From the NCBI GenBank assembly GCA_019114245.1, contig DXFX01000009.1, forward strand, positions 42,888-106,887: a stretch of 64,000 nt of DNA, given 5' to 3'. The translations under genes and the position numbers were made by a program. This stretch comes from Candidatus Borkfalkia faecipullorum (GTDB taxonomy: Bacteria; Bacillota; Clostridia; Christensenellales; Borkfalkiaceae). This document shows, one piece after another, positions 1 through 9,091 of the stretch. Within the stretch, counting starts at the first letter, position 1; each line of letters starts with the position of its first letter. The notes under the pieces are model-generated. The model ran no database searches, had not been told where the DNA came from, and saw only the letters and a program-made list of their open reading frames with translations.

Positions 1-3000
1 TCATCCAGTCCATGCCCGCGGCAAAGCTTTCCCGCGGTTCCAGGCCGAGAATGACCATCGAGCGGATCTGCTGGAAGGCGAGGTGCGTGTTTTTGCTCAG
101 CGTCTTGAACCAGATATCCTGCGCTTTCAGGAGCATCTCTTTGTACGTTTCTCGTTTGTTTTCCGATTTTCCCGGCATATATTTGGCGGCGCAACGCTCG
201 TCGAAGATCTCGACGTTGAAGGACAGCTGGTCCAGCCCCGCCTCGCGCATCTTGCGGATGCCCTCTTCGTCGCAGGGGAGGATCATGGCGTACACGTCCG
301 CGCCGTCGGGGTACTTTTCCCCTTTGGTGACGTTCTTGATGATTTTGATGATGGAAACCACCTTGTCGATGGTGGCGGCGTTCTGGGCGGGGGACTGTCC
401 GCCGATGAGGAAGTGCCGCAGGCGGGAAGTTTCGTGGTCAGCCCAGTGCCTGCGCACCACTTCTTCGATGGATTGCAGGTCGATGCCGTTGTCGGGGTCG
501 CGCTCGATGTTGCAGAACTTGCACTCTTTCTTTCGGTCGCCCGCCTTGTAGATACAGCTGTTGGTCACGTGTACGCGCAGCCTGTCCGTGGAGAGATAGG
601 CGACCTGGCTGTACAAAAATCCCTTGGACGTCCTGTTGTTTGCCAGCGGATCCTGCGGATAAAAGCGGATCTCGCAGAGCTCGTTGCCGTAGTAGGAGAG
701 AAAATACTTTCCCTCACGCACGTCGATGCGGAAGGGGGAAAAGTCCTGGAATTTGTTGCTCAGCGGCGCGTTGATGACCACCCCGTGCAGTTTTTCGCCG
801 AATTGCAGGTCTACCGCGTCGTTGGTGGCGGGGCGCAGTCCGCCGTGCTGTCTGCGCGCCTCTGCGGAAACGTTCACCCCCTGCGTCAGCAGGGCGATCT
901 TCAGCGCCAGCAGGGACTGGGCGGAAACTTCTCCGCCCGCGGCGATCTCGCAGATCTTTTCCTTGAATTCCGCCATGGGCTCGCACACGCATTCGTCCAG
1001 ATTGACGCCGCCGTCCTCGTTCGCCCAGCAGATGTTGGTGCGGAACACGAGTCTGTAAAAGTGCGCGTTGTCGTCCAGCTTGCACAGTTCGCGCGGGAGG
1101 GGCCTGTATCCGTCCGCTTCGGGAAAGCACAGTTTTCCCGGCAGCGCCTTGCTCTGGTATCCGAGCAGGACGCCCTCGCCCGATTCCGCCTTTTTCGCCG
1201 CGTTCACGGCGTTGAAAACGTGCAGGGCGTGCGTCTCGTCGCCCGTGTAGTTGTAAGAATAGTTGGAGTATTCCACGCGCAGTCCGTCCAGGTACTTCGC
1301 GTAGTTTGCGGCCTTTTCGCCGTCCTTCCACGCCGCGAGGTTGATCTCCTGCAGGGAGGGGAAGCCCTGTTCGGCAAGCGCGCGGTTGACTAGTGCAGAG
1401 GACGCCTGGAAACGGCAGTTGACTTCCAGAAGTTTCACTTCGTCCCCGTAGATCATGCCGTCTATGCCCAGAATGCCGCGGTAGCCTTCGGCGCGGATCT
1501 TTTCGCACAGCGCGGCGCAAAGTTCCTTGAATTTTGCAATGTGCCTGCCGTTCACCCTGTTTTCGGGTTTGTCGTCAAGGCAGGCCAGGCGGTCGTACTC
1601 CACAAAATCGGCGCCGCGGTACATCAGCCGCTTCACGCTGCTCGAATTGTCCGCCTTTTCGTAGTCCGCCCGCATGATCTGTATGGAGCCCGGCGCAAAG
1701 AGGACGCCGTCTTTAAAGAGAATGGCGTGCAGATTGACGGGCACGTTGTCCTCGCGGTAGACGGAAAAGAGCATACGCTTGTCCTCGCCCGTAAAGTTCT
1801 TGAACAGCTCGCTGTTTTCCCGCGTCATGATGTAGGTGCCGTTTCCGCCGCTGGCGATGGGGCGCTGTAAAATAAATTTATGCCCTTCTTCCTCGCGCAC
1901 GCCCAAAAGTTTGCATACGGTGGCATATTTGCAGTCCGCAACGCTGCCTTCGGCAACGTCCAGAAGGGCGCCTTTCAGCCCCTTTTCGTCGCAGAACCTG
2001 TGAAATTTCTGCTTGTCGCTGAGGGTGTCGAGCACGCCCTTTGCGTTCACGCAAATGTAGCGTTCGCCCAGCGCCTCGCCCAGCGAAACGCCGTTGTCCC
2101 GCGCGCTGTGCACGTTGTAGTAGGCGCTCTGGTTGTAAAAGTAAAACCGCGCGCGTGGATGGCTGTTGGCAAGCGCCACCGCGCGGTCGAAGAGAAACTG
2201 GTCCTGCTCCTCGCTGATCTTGTTGTGATCCACGCGGCGGGAGGATCCCTCGTCGCACAGGGCAAACAGATTTTTGCGCTCGTCCGTCTCCCCGAACAGC
2301 GTCACCGCGCCCGCAAACATGCTCCCCGTCTGGCCGATGTCGGAAAGCCGCGTGCCGATCCACACAAATTCTCCGTCGCGGATCTCCGCGCGCTTGATGT
2401 ATTCGTTGTACACCCGCTCGGTCACGTTGATGAGCTCGCGCGCGGCGGGGTTGAAGTTGTAATCGATGCTGTACGCGTTGGACTGGTGGGATAAGTTTTC
2501 GACGATCTTGTCAAAAGCGGTGCGAAGTTTTTCTTCGGGGAAGCTGCCTTCCGCGTATCCCTTGCCGCGCAGGCTTTCCCAGGCGAGTTCGTTGGTGCGC
2601 TTTGCATTTTTTTCCGTCCAGAGCCATCTGGTCAGTTCCTGGAGGAATTTGTTGATGTTCCCGCCGTAGGCTCTGCCCGCAAACACGGGCAAAATGCTTA
2701 AATTTTCGGCAGGGGAGCCCTCGCTGCGCAGCCGCTCGCGGCGCAGAAGTTCGTTGCACAGCATCAAAAGTTCCTTGCGCACCTGGTCGTCCGCGTTGTA
2801 AAACATCTTGCTCAGCTTGTCCGTGCCGCTGAGGACGGGGGTGCAGAAATCGTCGTTGATGACGATGATAAATACGCGCGTCTTTGCGATCGCGCGGCAG
2901 GACGCCTGTTCAAAATCCACCCCGTCGTTGCACAGGGGCGCGCAGAAGGGGACGAGCTCCGCATGATTGCAGCACAGGAGATTGTAGTACAGGATCTGCG

Positions 3001-3103
3001 CCACGGCGCCGCCCATCGCCTTCATGCCGCGGTAGCAGATAAACACGTTTTTGTTGGGATTGTTGAGTTTTTTGTCGATCTCTTCCAGATAGAAGTTGCT
3101 CAT
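1..3103 (-). CDS. TIR-like / ATP-grasp / radical-SAM fusion protein (partial, C-terminus off window)
   Basis: An uninterrupted minus-strand frame of 1034 codons runs from the ATG at 3103 to the window edge. It has a GGAGG ribosome site at 3111-3115. Residues ~15-150 look TIR-like: a VFICYRG strand, later VFIIVIND, then VRKEL in the place of the family's WCxxEL helix with its catalytic Glu. Residues ~330-600 look like ATP-grasp: KFILQRPIASGGNG at 409-422 and GIDGMIYGDEVKLLEVN near 550. Residues ~840-1034 look like radical SAM: Cys850, Cys861 and Cys864 form CX10CX2C, followed by LIGGQS and late-barrel strands. The CX10CX2C spacing differs from the usual CX3CX2C. By family, ATP-grasp ligates carboxylates and amines, radical SAM does radical chemistry, and TIR cleaves NAD or signals. 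Combining them is inference. The real substrate is unknown and the gene is not obviously tied to the sugar loci. Domain calls are from motifs only. Confidence 0.72.
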   Translation of the reverse strand, partial: MSNFYLEEIDKKLNNPNKNVFICYRGMKAMGGAVAQILYYNLLCCNHAELVPFCAPLCNDGVDFEQASCRAIAKTRVFIIVINDDFCTPVLSGTDKLSKMFYNADDQVRKELLMLCNELLRRERLRSEGSPAENLSILPVFAGRAYGGNINKFLQELTRWLWTEKNAKRTNELAWESLRGKGYAEGSFPEEKLRTAFDKIVENLSHQSNAYSIDYNFNPAARELINVTERVYNEYIKRAEIRDGEFVWIGTRLSDIGQTGSMFAGAVTLFGETDERKNLFALCDEGSSRRVDHNKISEEQDQFLFDRAVALANSHPRARFYFYNQSAYYNVHSARDNGVSLGEALGERYICVNAKGVLDTLSDKQKFHRFCDEKGLKGALLDVAEGSVADCKYATVCKLLGVREEEGHKFILQRPIASGGNGTYIMTRENSELFKNFTGEDKRMLFSVYREDNVPVNLHAILFKDGVLFAPGSIQIMRADYEKADNSSSVKRLMYRGADFVEYDRLACLDDKPENRVNGRHIAKFKELCAALCEKIRAEGYRGILGIDGMIYGDEVKLLEVNCRFQASSALVNRALAEQGFPSLQEINLAAWKDGEKAANYAKYLDGLRVEYSNYSYNYTGDETHALHVFNAVNAAKKAESGEGVLLGYQSKALPGKLCFPEADGYRPLPRELCKLDDNAHFYRLVFRTNICWANEDGGVNLDECVCEPMAEFKEKICEIAAGGEVSAQSLLALKIALLTQGVNVSAEARRQHGGLRPATNDAVDLQFGEKLHGVVINAPLSNKFQDFSPFRIDVREGKYFLSYYGNELCEIRFYPQDPLANNRTSKGFLYSQVAYLSTDRLRVHVTNSCIYKAGDRKKECKFCNIERDPDNGIDLQSIEEVVRRHWADHETSRLRHFLIGGQSPAQNAATIDKVVSIIKIIKNVTKGEKYPDGADVYAMILPCDEEGIRKMREAGLDQLSFNVEIFDERCAAKYMPGKSENKRETYKEMLLKAQDIWFKTLSKNTHLAFQQIRSMVILGLEPRESFAAGMDWM

Positions 3104-3129
3104 GCTGCGGCCTCCGTATTCTTTCATAT

Positions 3130-3158
3130 ATTTTATCATATCTCCCCGCTTTTTGCAA
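3130..3158 (-). promoter_or_regulatory. SigA-type promoter of the TIR/ATP-grasp/rSAM gene
   Basis: Read on the minus strand, TTGCAA (3158-3153) is followed after 17 bases by TAAAAT (3135-3130). The start codon at 3103 lies about 20 bases beyond the expected transcription start. Confidence 0.5.
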
Positions 3159-3291
3159 GTTTTATCATAATATGACAATTTTTATTTTCGTTCTCCCGTT
3201 CTGTCGTTTTTTCGCGGGAAAATCCCCTGAAAAAGATCTGTTTTTGCCCGCGAAAGAGCCGCGCTTTCTCGTGCAAAAACGGGGAGCAGGT

Positions 3292-3320
3292 TTGACATTT
3301 ACGGAAAATTGTGTTACAAT
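3292..3320 (+). promoter_or_regulatory. SigA-type promoter of the fructokinase gene
   Basis: TTGACA (3292-3297), a 17-base spacer, then TACAAT (3315-3320). The leader of about 95 bases contains two hairpins that cannot form together: GATGCC/GGCATC at 3335-3349, and GCATCGC/GCGATGC at 3345-3368. Confidence 0.7.
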
Positions 3321-3422
3321 AAAAATATTGAAAAGATGCCTTCGGCATCGCCGCGGGAAACGCGATGCGTGCCTGCGGAGAGATCAAAAAATGCCGCAAA
3401 AAACGGGCGGCGGAGGTTTTTT

Positions 3423-4322
3423 ATGATTTTATGCGTCGGTGAAATTCTCGTCGATATGATCGGAACAAACAGGGACGGTTCGTTCTTTTACGAGCGCAAA
3501 GCGGGCGGCGCGCCCTTCAACGTCGCGTGCGGCGTAAAGCAGTTCGGCGCGCAGAGCGCGTTTGTCGGATGCGTCGGCGACGACATCATCGGCAACTTTC
3601 TGGAAAAGTTTGCCCGCGCCCGCGATCTGGACGTCCTGCTCCTGAAAAGGGACGAAACCCGCAACACCACGCTCGCCTTTGTCGAACTGGACGAGCAGGG
3701 CGAACGCTCTTTCTGCTTTTTCCGCAAAAACACGGCGGACTATATCCTCCCCGAGGTGGACGAGGAGACCCTCGCCAAATCGGACATCGTGCATATCGGC
3801 TCCCTCATGCTCAGCGAAAAGGAGGGCAGGGAGTACGCAGGGCGCCTCGCGCGCCGCGCGCGGGAAGCGGGCAAGCTGGTCAGCTTCGACGTCAACTTCC
3901 GCACGGACATCTTCCGCGACGAGGCGGAGGCCGTGCGCCTTTATAAAGAACAGATCGCCCTTGCCGACATCGTCAAATTCTCCGAGGACGAGGTGGATAT
4001 CTTCACGAAAGAATACGTACATTCTCTCTCGGATAAGCTCGTGTGCGTGTCTTTGGGGGCGCGCGGCAGCGAATGGCGCTTCGGCGGAAAGAACAACATC
4101 GTTCCCGCCATCCGCGTAAAACCCGTGGACACCACGGGTGCGGGCGACGCTTTTTATGCGGGCATGCTTGCAAAGCTGGACGGCGTTGCGCGAGAACAGT
4201 GGACGGATGAGTTTTTAAACAAGGCGTTTGCCTTTGCCAACGTCTGCGGCGCGCTCAACACGCTCGGGCGCGGCGCCATCGACAATCTTCCCACTCTCGC
4301 ACAGGTGGAGGAAAAACTGTAA
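3423..4322 (+). CDS. fructokinase, PfkB (ribokinase) family
   Basis: This is a 299-residue cytosolic sugar kinase, the usual length for the family. The start is the ATG after GGAGG at 3411-3415. The PfkB signatures are clear: near the N-terminus MILCVGEILVDMIG and GGAPFNVA (sugar site), and DTTGAGDAF near residue 240, in which Asp242 is the expected catalytic base. Fructokinases of this type phosphorylate fructose at C6 with ATP. The gene stands alone between a divergent TIR fusion gene and a strong terminator. It would serve the fructose released by the GH32 enzyme at 31976-33379, although the two are not in one operon. Exact substrate specificity cannot be read from motifs; another ketohexose or 2-keto-3-deoxy sugar is possible. 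Confidence 0.85.
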   Translation: MILCVGEILVDMIGTNRDGSFFYERKAGGAPFNVACGVKQFGAQSAFVGCVGDDIIGNFLEKFARARDLDVLLLKRDETRNTTLAFVELDEQGERSFCFFRKNTADYILPEVDEETLAKSDIVHIGSLMLSEKEGREYAGRLARRAREAGKLVSFDVNFRTDIFRDEAEAVRLYKEQIALADIVKFSEDEVDIFTKEYVHSLSDKLVCVSLGARGSEWRFGGKNNIVPAIRVKPVDTTGAGDAFYAGMLAKLDGVAREQWTDEFLNKAFAFANVCGALNTLGRGAIDNLPTLAQVEEKL

Positions 4323-4374
4323 CAAGCGCAGTCAATTTCTTTTCGTCTGAAAGGGAATGCGCGATCGGAAACAG

Positions 4375-4404
4375 AGAGGGCGGCCGTGCGGCCGCCCTCT
4401 TTTC
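4375..4404 (+). terminator. rho-independent terminator after fructokinase
   Basis: A perfect 12-bp GC-rich stem (4375-4386 with 4389-4400) and a 2-base loop, followed by TTTC. Confidence 0.8.
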
Positions 4405-4582
4405 TTATTGATTGCAGCCGCCTCCGCAGGTTTTGCGGGGGCGTTTTTTTTGTAAAAGAGCGCCGCGCGGCTCGTTTGAGAGGGGAAAAACGCTCAGAAG
4501 CGACCTTTTTTGACAAGGTTATCCGTTATTTTTCGCCCGCAATGTGATAAGATGCGGAAAAAGCCCTTCGGGAGAGGATACA

Positions 4583-6901
4583 ATGCGGTTGCGGTTCAGA
4601 TACGGATATAAGACGGCGCTCGTCTACTTTGCAGTGTTTGCGGGGATGGTTCTGCTCAATTTCACCATGCGTTCCTTTGAACCTTTTTCCCTGCCCCTGT
4701 TTGCGGCGGCGCTCACGTGCGGATTTCATCCGCTGGCGCTGGCGGGAATGTACATATTGGCGGGCGGCCTGTCGCTGTTGGCGGGGTTCAATGCGTTTAT
4801 CGTCTTTCTGATGCAGGGGATCTTTCTGGGCGCCGTCTTTTTTGTGTACGAGCGCACGGGCAGGTCCATGCGCGCGGAATTCGGGCTGTGGTGCGCTCTG
4901 GCGCTTCTGCCCTTTTTGTGGCGGTTCGGGGGGTACGTATATGCCGATTACGTGCAAAGCGCCCTCGTTTCGGCGGCCATTTTCCTGCTGTGCCTGCTCT
5001 TTTTGGGGGCGGGGCGCAGTTTGCTGCTGCACGCGGGCAGGCGCCGCCTGTCCCCGGAAGAACTCATCTTTCTGGCGGCAAGCGTCGCCGCGGTCGGGGT
5101 GGGGTTGTACAACTGTCTGGGGGAAAATGTCTATCAGTCTGTCGCCCTTTTCCTCATTTTGCTCTCCTGCGCACTGCTGCGCAGCGCGTCCGCCGTGTTC
5201 TGCGCGCTGGTGCTGGGCATCGCGCCCTCCGTCTGCAGGAGCGTTTCGTCCATGTCGCCCGATCTGTACCCCGTCGCGGCCTTTTCCCTTTGTGCGGCGG
5301 CGGCCCTCTTGCTGCTGCGCGCGGGCAAGCTCCCCTGCGCGCTGGGCGCCTTTTTTGCGGACGTCTTGCTGCGCACTCTCTCCTGCCTCGCGGATACGGG
5401 CATGGAAGGGCTTACGCGGATGCAGTTTTACCTCACCTTGCTCGTGCCGCTCGTTCCCTGTCTGCTGTTTGTCTTTCTGCCCGAAACTCTGCTCCGCCGC
5501 GGTGCGCGGACGATCCGCCTGTACGGCGAGCGCCGCCTCACCCGCACCAGCATCGACAGGAACCGCGCGGAAGTGGGGGAACGGTTGTTTGAAATGTCTG
5601 CGGCCTTTCGGGAGATCGAAAACGCCTTTTACTCGTTTGCCGCCGAGCAGACGTTTGCGGGGGCGCCCGCTCTGTTGGCGGAACAGGTGCGCGCGGAGGC
5701 GTGCGCAAACTGCGAAAAGCTCTCTTCCTGCGATCAGAAAACGGACGGCGGACTTTTGCGGCTGACGGAAGTGGGCTGCGAGAAGGGGAAAGTGAGCCTG
5801 ATCGACCTGCCGGGGGCGCTTTCTGCGGAATGTCCCAATCCCGCGGGGCTGCTGTTTTCCCTCAATCGGGTGCTTGCGGAATACCGTCGGGAGGCGCTGG
5901 AAGCGGAAAATGCCGCCGCCGCGCGGGAACTGTTTGCCAAACAGGCGCGCGCGGTGGCGGACCTTTTAAAAGATCTCGCCGTGCGGCAAAGTGTCCCCAC
6001 GGGCGCCAACGTGCAGGCGGAGCAGGAGATCCAGGCCGCGCTGGGGAGTGCGGGCATCCCCTGCGACGAAGTGTTTGTTTTGGGGGAAATGCCCGAAATT
6101 TACCTTACCGTATGCGGAAATTATGCGCAAAGGCGCATTTGCGCCGCCCTTTCCCGCGCCATGGGAAAGGAGTATACTCTCTCCGCGCGGCGCAACGTGT
6201 GTGCGGACAAATACGTCTACGTCCTGCGCCCCACGCCCGTGTACGATGCGGCGTTCGGCGTGGCCTCCGCCACTAAGGAAGGGGAAAGCGCCTGCGGCGA
6301 TACCACTTCCGTGCTGCGCATCGACGAGCGCAATTTTCTCTGCGCCCTTGCGGACGGCATGGGCAGCGGCGGGGAGGCGCGCTCCCTTTCGGACGCCGCG
6401 CTCAATCTGGTGGAAAGCCTCTTCCGCGCGGGTATGGCGGGGGAAACCGTCCTGCTCACCGTCAACAGGCTCCTGTCTTTCCGCAAAGGGGAGGGGTTTG
6501 CCTGCCTGGACGTCGCCACGGTCAATCTGGATACTGGCAGGGCGGACATCGTAAAGGCGGGTTCGCCGCTCGCCTTTCTCATCACCCGTTCCAAAGTGGA
6601 AACGCTGGAAAGCGATTCCCTCCCGCTGGGCATTCTCGAAGGGGTGCATCCCACCACCCTCACGCGCACGCTGTCGGACGGGGACGTGCTGGTTTTTCTC
6701 AGCGACGGGATCTCTTCGGCATTCGGTTCGGGGACGGACGTCGCACAGTTTTTGAGTCAGAAGATCGCCGCCAACCCGCAGGCGCTGGCAGATTCCCTGC
6801 TTGCCGAGGCGCTCGCGCGCAGCGGCAGGGCGCAGGACGACATGACTGTGCTTGCCGTGCGCCTCTTCTCGCGCACGCCCACGACGGTGGAGGGGAGCTG
6901 A
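4583..6901 (+). CDS. spoIIE: stage II sporulation protein E (membrane PP2C-type phosphatase)
   Basis: A 772-residue protein, close to the ~800 of SpoIIE. The ATG at 4583 follows GGAGAGG. About ten hydrophobic segments fill residues ~10-325, then comes a soluble regulatory region, and the PP2C/SpoIIE phosphatase domain occupies residues ~570-770. ADGMGSGGEA carries the metal-binding Asp591, with later FLSDGI and QDDMTV motifs. In sporulation SpoIIE sits at the asymmetric septum, interacts with FtsZ, and dephosphorylates SpoIIAA to release SigF in the forespore. It is the best single clue that the host forms endospores. The gene is preceded by ~180 non-coding bases after the fructokinase terminator. 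A TTTGACA near 4508 is one base off a reversed Spo0A box, but I do not rely on it. Confidence 0.9.
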   Translation: MRLRFRYGYKTALVYFAVFAGMVLLNFTMRSFEPFSLPLFAAALTCGFHPLALAGMYILAGGLSLLAGFNAFIVFLMQGIFLGAVFFVYERTGRSMRAEFGLWCALALLPFLWRFGGYVYADYVQSALVSAAIFLLCLLFLGAGRSLLLHAGRRRLSPEELIFLAASVAAVGVGLYNCLGENVYQSVALFLILLSCALLRSASAVFCALVLGIAPSVCRSVSSMSPDLYPVAAFSLCAAAALLLLRAGKLPCALGAFFADVLLRTLSCLADTGMEGLTRMQFYLTLLVPLVPCLLFVFLPETLLRRGARTIRLYGERRLTRTSIDRNRAEVGERLFEMSAAFREIENAFYSFAAEQTFAGAPALLAEQVRAEACANCEKLSSCDQKTDGGLLRLTEVGCEKGKVSLIDLPGALSAECPNPAGLLFSLNRVLAEYRREALEAENAAAARELFAKQARAVADLLKDLAVRQSVPTGANVQAEQEIQAALGSAGIPCDEVFVLGEMPEIYLTVCGNYAQRRICAALSRAMGKEYTLSARRNVCADKYVYVLRPTPVYDAAFGVASATKEGESACGDTTSVLRIDERNFLCALADGMGSGGEARSLSDAALNLVESLFRAGMAGETVLLTVNRLLSFRKGEGFACLDVATVNLDTGRADIVKAGSPLAFLITRSKVETLESDSLPLGILEGVHPTTLTRTLSDGDVLVFLSDGISSAFGSGTDVAQFLSQKIAANPQALADSLLAEALARSGRAQDDMTVLAVRLFSRTPTTVEGS

Positions 6902-6963
6902 AAAAATTCTCCCGCAGGCGGGCGCCGCATTGAAAAAATCCCTGTTGAGGGAGGGACAAACCA

Positions 6964-7683
6964 ATGACGACACAATTTTTGGGGGCGGTCCTCTTGCCCT
7001 ATCTGGCGATCGCCGCGGCGGCGCTGTTGCTGGGCAAATACGGCGGCAGGGCGCGCGGGCTGGTTGTGCGCTGGGTGTTTGCGCTGATGCTGTCTGCAGG
7101 CATCGCAAAGCAGATCGTCGCCGTGCGCACGGGCGTGTGGCATACGATGGTGCCGCTGCATTTTTCTTCCACCTTTTACCTGACGGTGGGCTGTTCGGTG
7201 TTTGCAAAAAATTTTCTGCGCCGTGCGGGGCAAAGTCTCTTGTTTGTCAGCGGGGTTCTGATGACGGTCGTACTCTTTGTCGATCCCGTCGCGGTGCTGG
7301 GCGAACCCGCGCTCGTGTTTACTTCGCACATCCGCGCTCACGGGTATTTCTTTCACATGGCCGCGGCGTTCCAGATGTTTGTGCTCCTGTTTTCGGGGGA
7401 ATTGTCTTTGGGCCGGTACGATGCGCATATCTTTGCGCTGTTTGTCGCCGCTTGGTGCGCTCTCGCCATTCCGGGGGCCTTTTATTTTCGCATCAATTTC
7501 ATGGGGATCCTCGTCTCTTACATCCCCTTGCTGGAACGGCTCCGCCTCGCCGCAGGCACTCCGCTCTATCTCACAGTCTGTTATTCGCTGCTCGTCTTAT
7601 CGGTGTACGCATTTTTGTTTGTCTGCAAAAAGCTGTCACGTATGCCAGTTTTTCGTGCAAAAAGCGCACTCTACGGAAAGTAG
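6964..7683 (+). CDS. YwaF / TMEM164-like integral membrane protein
   Basis: A 239-residue, strongly hydrophobic protein with six or seven predicted membrane spans. The start follows a GGGAGGG site, 62 bases after spoIIE. A VPLHFSSTFYLTVG segment in the third span and a SHIRAHGYFFHMAAA segment later resemble the conserved His-containing loops of the YwaF (TIGR02206) family. That family is common in Firmicutes and its biochemical role in bacteria is not established. It may be cotranscribed with spoIIE, since no terminator is visible between them, but a sporulation role is only a guess. The family call rests on topology and these short motifs. Confidence 0.6.
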   Translation: MTTQFLGAVLLPYLAIAAAALLLGKYGGRARGLVVRWVFALMLSAGIAKQIVAVRTGVWHTMVPLHFSSTFYLTVGCSVFAKNFLRRAGQSLLFVSGVLMTVVLFVDPVAVLGEPALVFTSHIRAHGYFFHMAAAFQMFVLLFSGELSLGRYDAHIFALFVAAWCALAIPGAFYFRINFMGILVSYIPLLERLRLAAGTPLYLTVCYSLLVLSVYAFLFVCKKLSRMPVFRAKSALYGK

Positions 7684-7737
7684 AGCTTCTTTTTTGAAGA
7701 GTAGAGGGGCAGATTTGAAAAGTAGAACGCTTTTTTT

Positions 7738-7768
7738 CCGCAAGTGCTTGAAAACTTGCGGATTTTTT
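7738..7768 (+). terminator. rho-independent terminator
   Basis: CCGCAAG (7738-7744) pairs with CTTGCGG (7755-7761), followed by ATTTTTTC. It ends the spoIIE/YwaF-like unit. Confidence 0.75.
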
Positions 7769-7857
7769 CATACAATACCATACGGTAAGAAAAGGCAGTC
7801 CTTGTGCAAGCGTTTCACATGCGGAAAGGGCGGTTTTTTGACTGAACAGAAAAAATT

Positions 7858-7889
7858 CCGCCGCGCGGTGGCATTGCCCCGCGCGGCGG
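7858..7889 (+). other. GC-rich stem-loop in the degV leader
   Basis: An 11-bp perfect stem, CCGCCGCGCGG (7858-7868) with CCGCGCGGCGG (7879-7889), lies just before the AAGGAG site of the next gene. It is preceded by an A-run and has no U-run after it, so it is not a terminator for the plus strand. Confidence 0.5.
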
Positions 7890-7908
7890 CCGAAAAAAGG
7901 AGAACCAT

Positions 7909-8796
7909 ATGCAGGAGTATGTATTGTGCTGCGGTTCCACCGCAGACCTGACGGCAGAGCGGCTGCGCGAGAGGAACATCGAATACATTCCCTTTCATTT
8001 CAGTCTGGACGGCAAGGAATACACGGACGATCTGGGAAAGAGCATATCTTATCCCGAATTTTACGCCGCCATGGCGCGCGGCGCGATGACGCGTACCTCG
8101 CAGACAAACACGGACGAGTTTTTGCAGGCGTTTACCCCCTGGCTGGAAGAGGGCAGGGACGTGGTGTACGTTTCCCTTTCTTCGGGAATTTCCGGGACGT
8201 ACAACGCCGCTCTCCTCGCGGCGCGCACGTTAAAGGAAAAATTCCCGCAGAGGAATGTGTATATCGTCGATTCACTGGGGGCGTCTTCGGGGTACGGGCT
8301 TCTGATGGAGGAGCTCGCCGACCTGCGCGATAACGGCATGGGCGCGGAGGAACTTGCCCGCCGTGCAGCGCAGATGCGGCTGTTTGTGCATCACTGGTTT
8401 TTCTCCACCGACCTCACGTATTATGTGCGCGGTGGCAGGATCTCGCGCGCCATGGGCTGGTTCGGCACGGTGCTGCGCATCTGTCCGCTCCTGAACATGG
8501 ATAACCTCGGCAGGCTGATCCCCCGCCGCAAGGTCCGCACCAAGCCGCGGGTCATCCAGGAGATCGCCCGCACCATGTGCGAGCACGCGCAGGGCGGAAC
8601 GGCTTATTCGGGCCGCTGTTATATTTCTCATGCGGATTGTCTGCAGGATGCGCTTGCTGTCAGGGAGCAGGTGGAGGAACGCATTCCCGCACTGCGCGGC
8701 AAGGTGCAGATCTTCGACATAGGCACAACCATCGGGGCGCATACGGGCCCCGGCACCGTCGCCCTCTTCTTTTTGGGGGACGAGCGGAAAGACTGA
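7909..8796 (+). CDS. DegV family fatty-acid-binding protein
   Basis: A 295-residue protein of typical DegV length; the ATG follows AAAAAGGAG. The N-terminus has the DegV pattern, with a CCGSTADLT strand-turn. SQTNTDEF follows near residue 65, SLSSGISGTYNAA near 90-102, and the VRGGRISR motif near residue 179. The C-terminal domain ends with a GAHTGPGTVALFF glycine-rich segment. DegV/FakB proteins bind a fatty acid between two domains and, where a FakA kinase is present, present it for phosphorylation for phospholipid synthesis. No FakA-like gene lies nearby. The gene is flanked by a terminator upstream and a structured non-coding segment downstream, so it appears to be a single-gene unit. Confidence 0.85.
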   Translation: MQEYVLCCGSTADLTAERLRERNIEYIPFHFSLDGKEYTDDLGKSISYPEFYAAMARGAMTRTSQTNTDEFLQAFTPWLEEGRDVVYVSLSSGISGTYNAALLAARTLKEKFPQRNVYIVDSLGASSGYGLLMEELADLRDNGMGAEELARRAAQMRLFVHHWFFSTDLTYYVRGGRISRAMGWFGTVLRICPLLNMDNLGRLIPRRKVRTKPRVIQEIARTMCEHAQGGTAYSGRCYISHADCLQDALAVREQVEERIPALRGKVQIFDIGTTIGAHTGPGTVALFFLGDERKD

Positions 8797-8812
8797 AAAA
8801 TTTTTAAAAAAA

Positions 8813-8955
8813 GCCGCCTTTTCTCCCGAATATGGGAGAGGGGCGGCAGATCTCGCAGACAGGGCGCACGGGGGATCGCAAAAGAGAAAAGTCTGCGGGA
8901 AATACTTTAAACGTAAGGCGGAAAGTCCGGGTGATCCCCCGGACTTTTTTTTTCT
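8813..8955 (+). ncRNA. structured RNA candidate ending in a terminator (3' of degV)
   Basis: The 387 bases between degV and the next operon hold an ordered set of pairings: GCCGCC/GGCGGC enclosing CTCCC/GGGAG (8813-8847), and CGCAGAC (8854-8860) with GTCTGCG (8891-8897). They end in a terminator, AAAGTCCGGG (8922-8931) with CCCGGACTTT and a long T-run. GGGGGATC (8870-8877) is also complementary to GATCCCCC (8933-8940) inside the terminator, which would be an antiterminator. It may be the 3' UTR of degV or a small RNA; no known RNA family was recognised. From 8956 to 9090 the DNA is AT-rich, with two overlapping inverted repeats (8992-9013 and 9008-9039). Confidence 0.4.
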
Positions 8956-9091
8956 TTAAAACGATAAGGGAAAAATCTTTGTAAAAATAAGGGAAAACGA
9001 GGGGGCGTTTTCCGTGAATTAAAGTTTTTTAACGGAAAAATTACTTCTCCTCTTTTTATTTTGTTAATCAAATAAACATTAAAATTAATGA

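Noticed and set aside
4503-4520. Possible Spo0A box upstream of spoIIE
   Set aside because: One mismatch from the reversed consensus and no clear promoter at the right distance; too weak to list.
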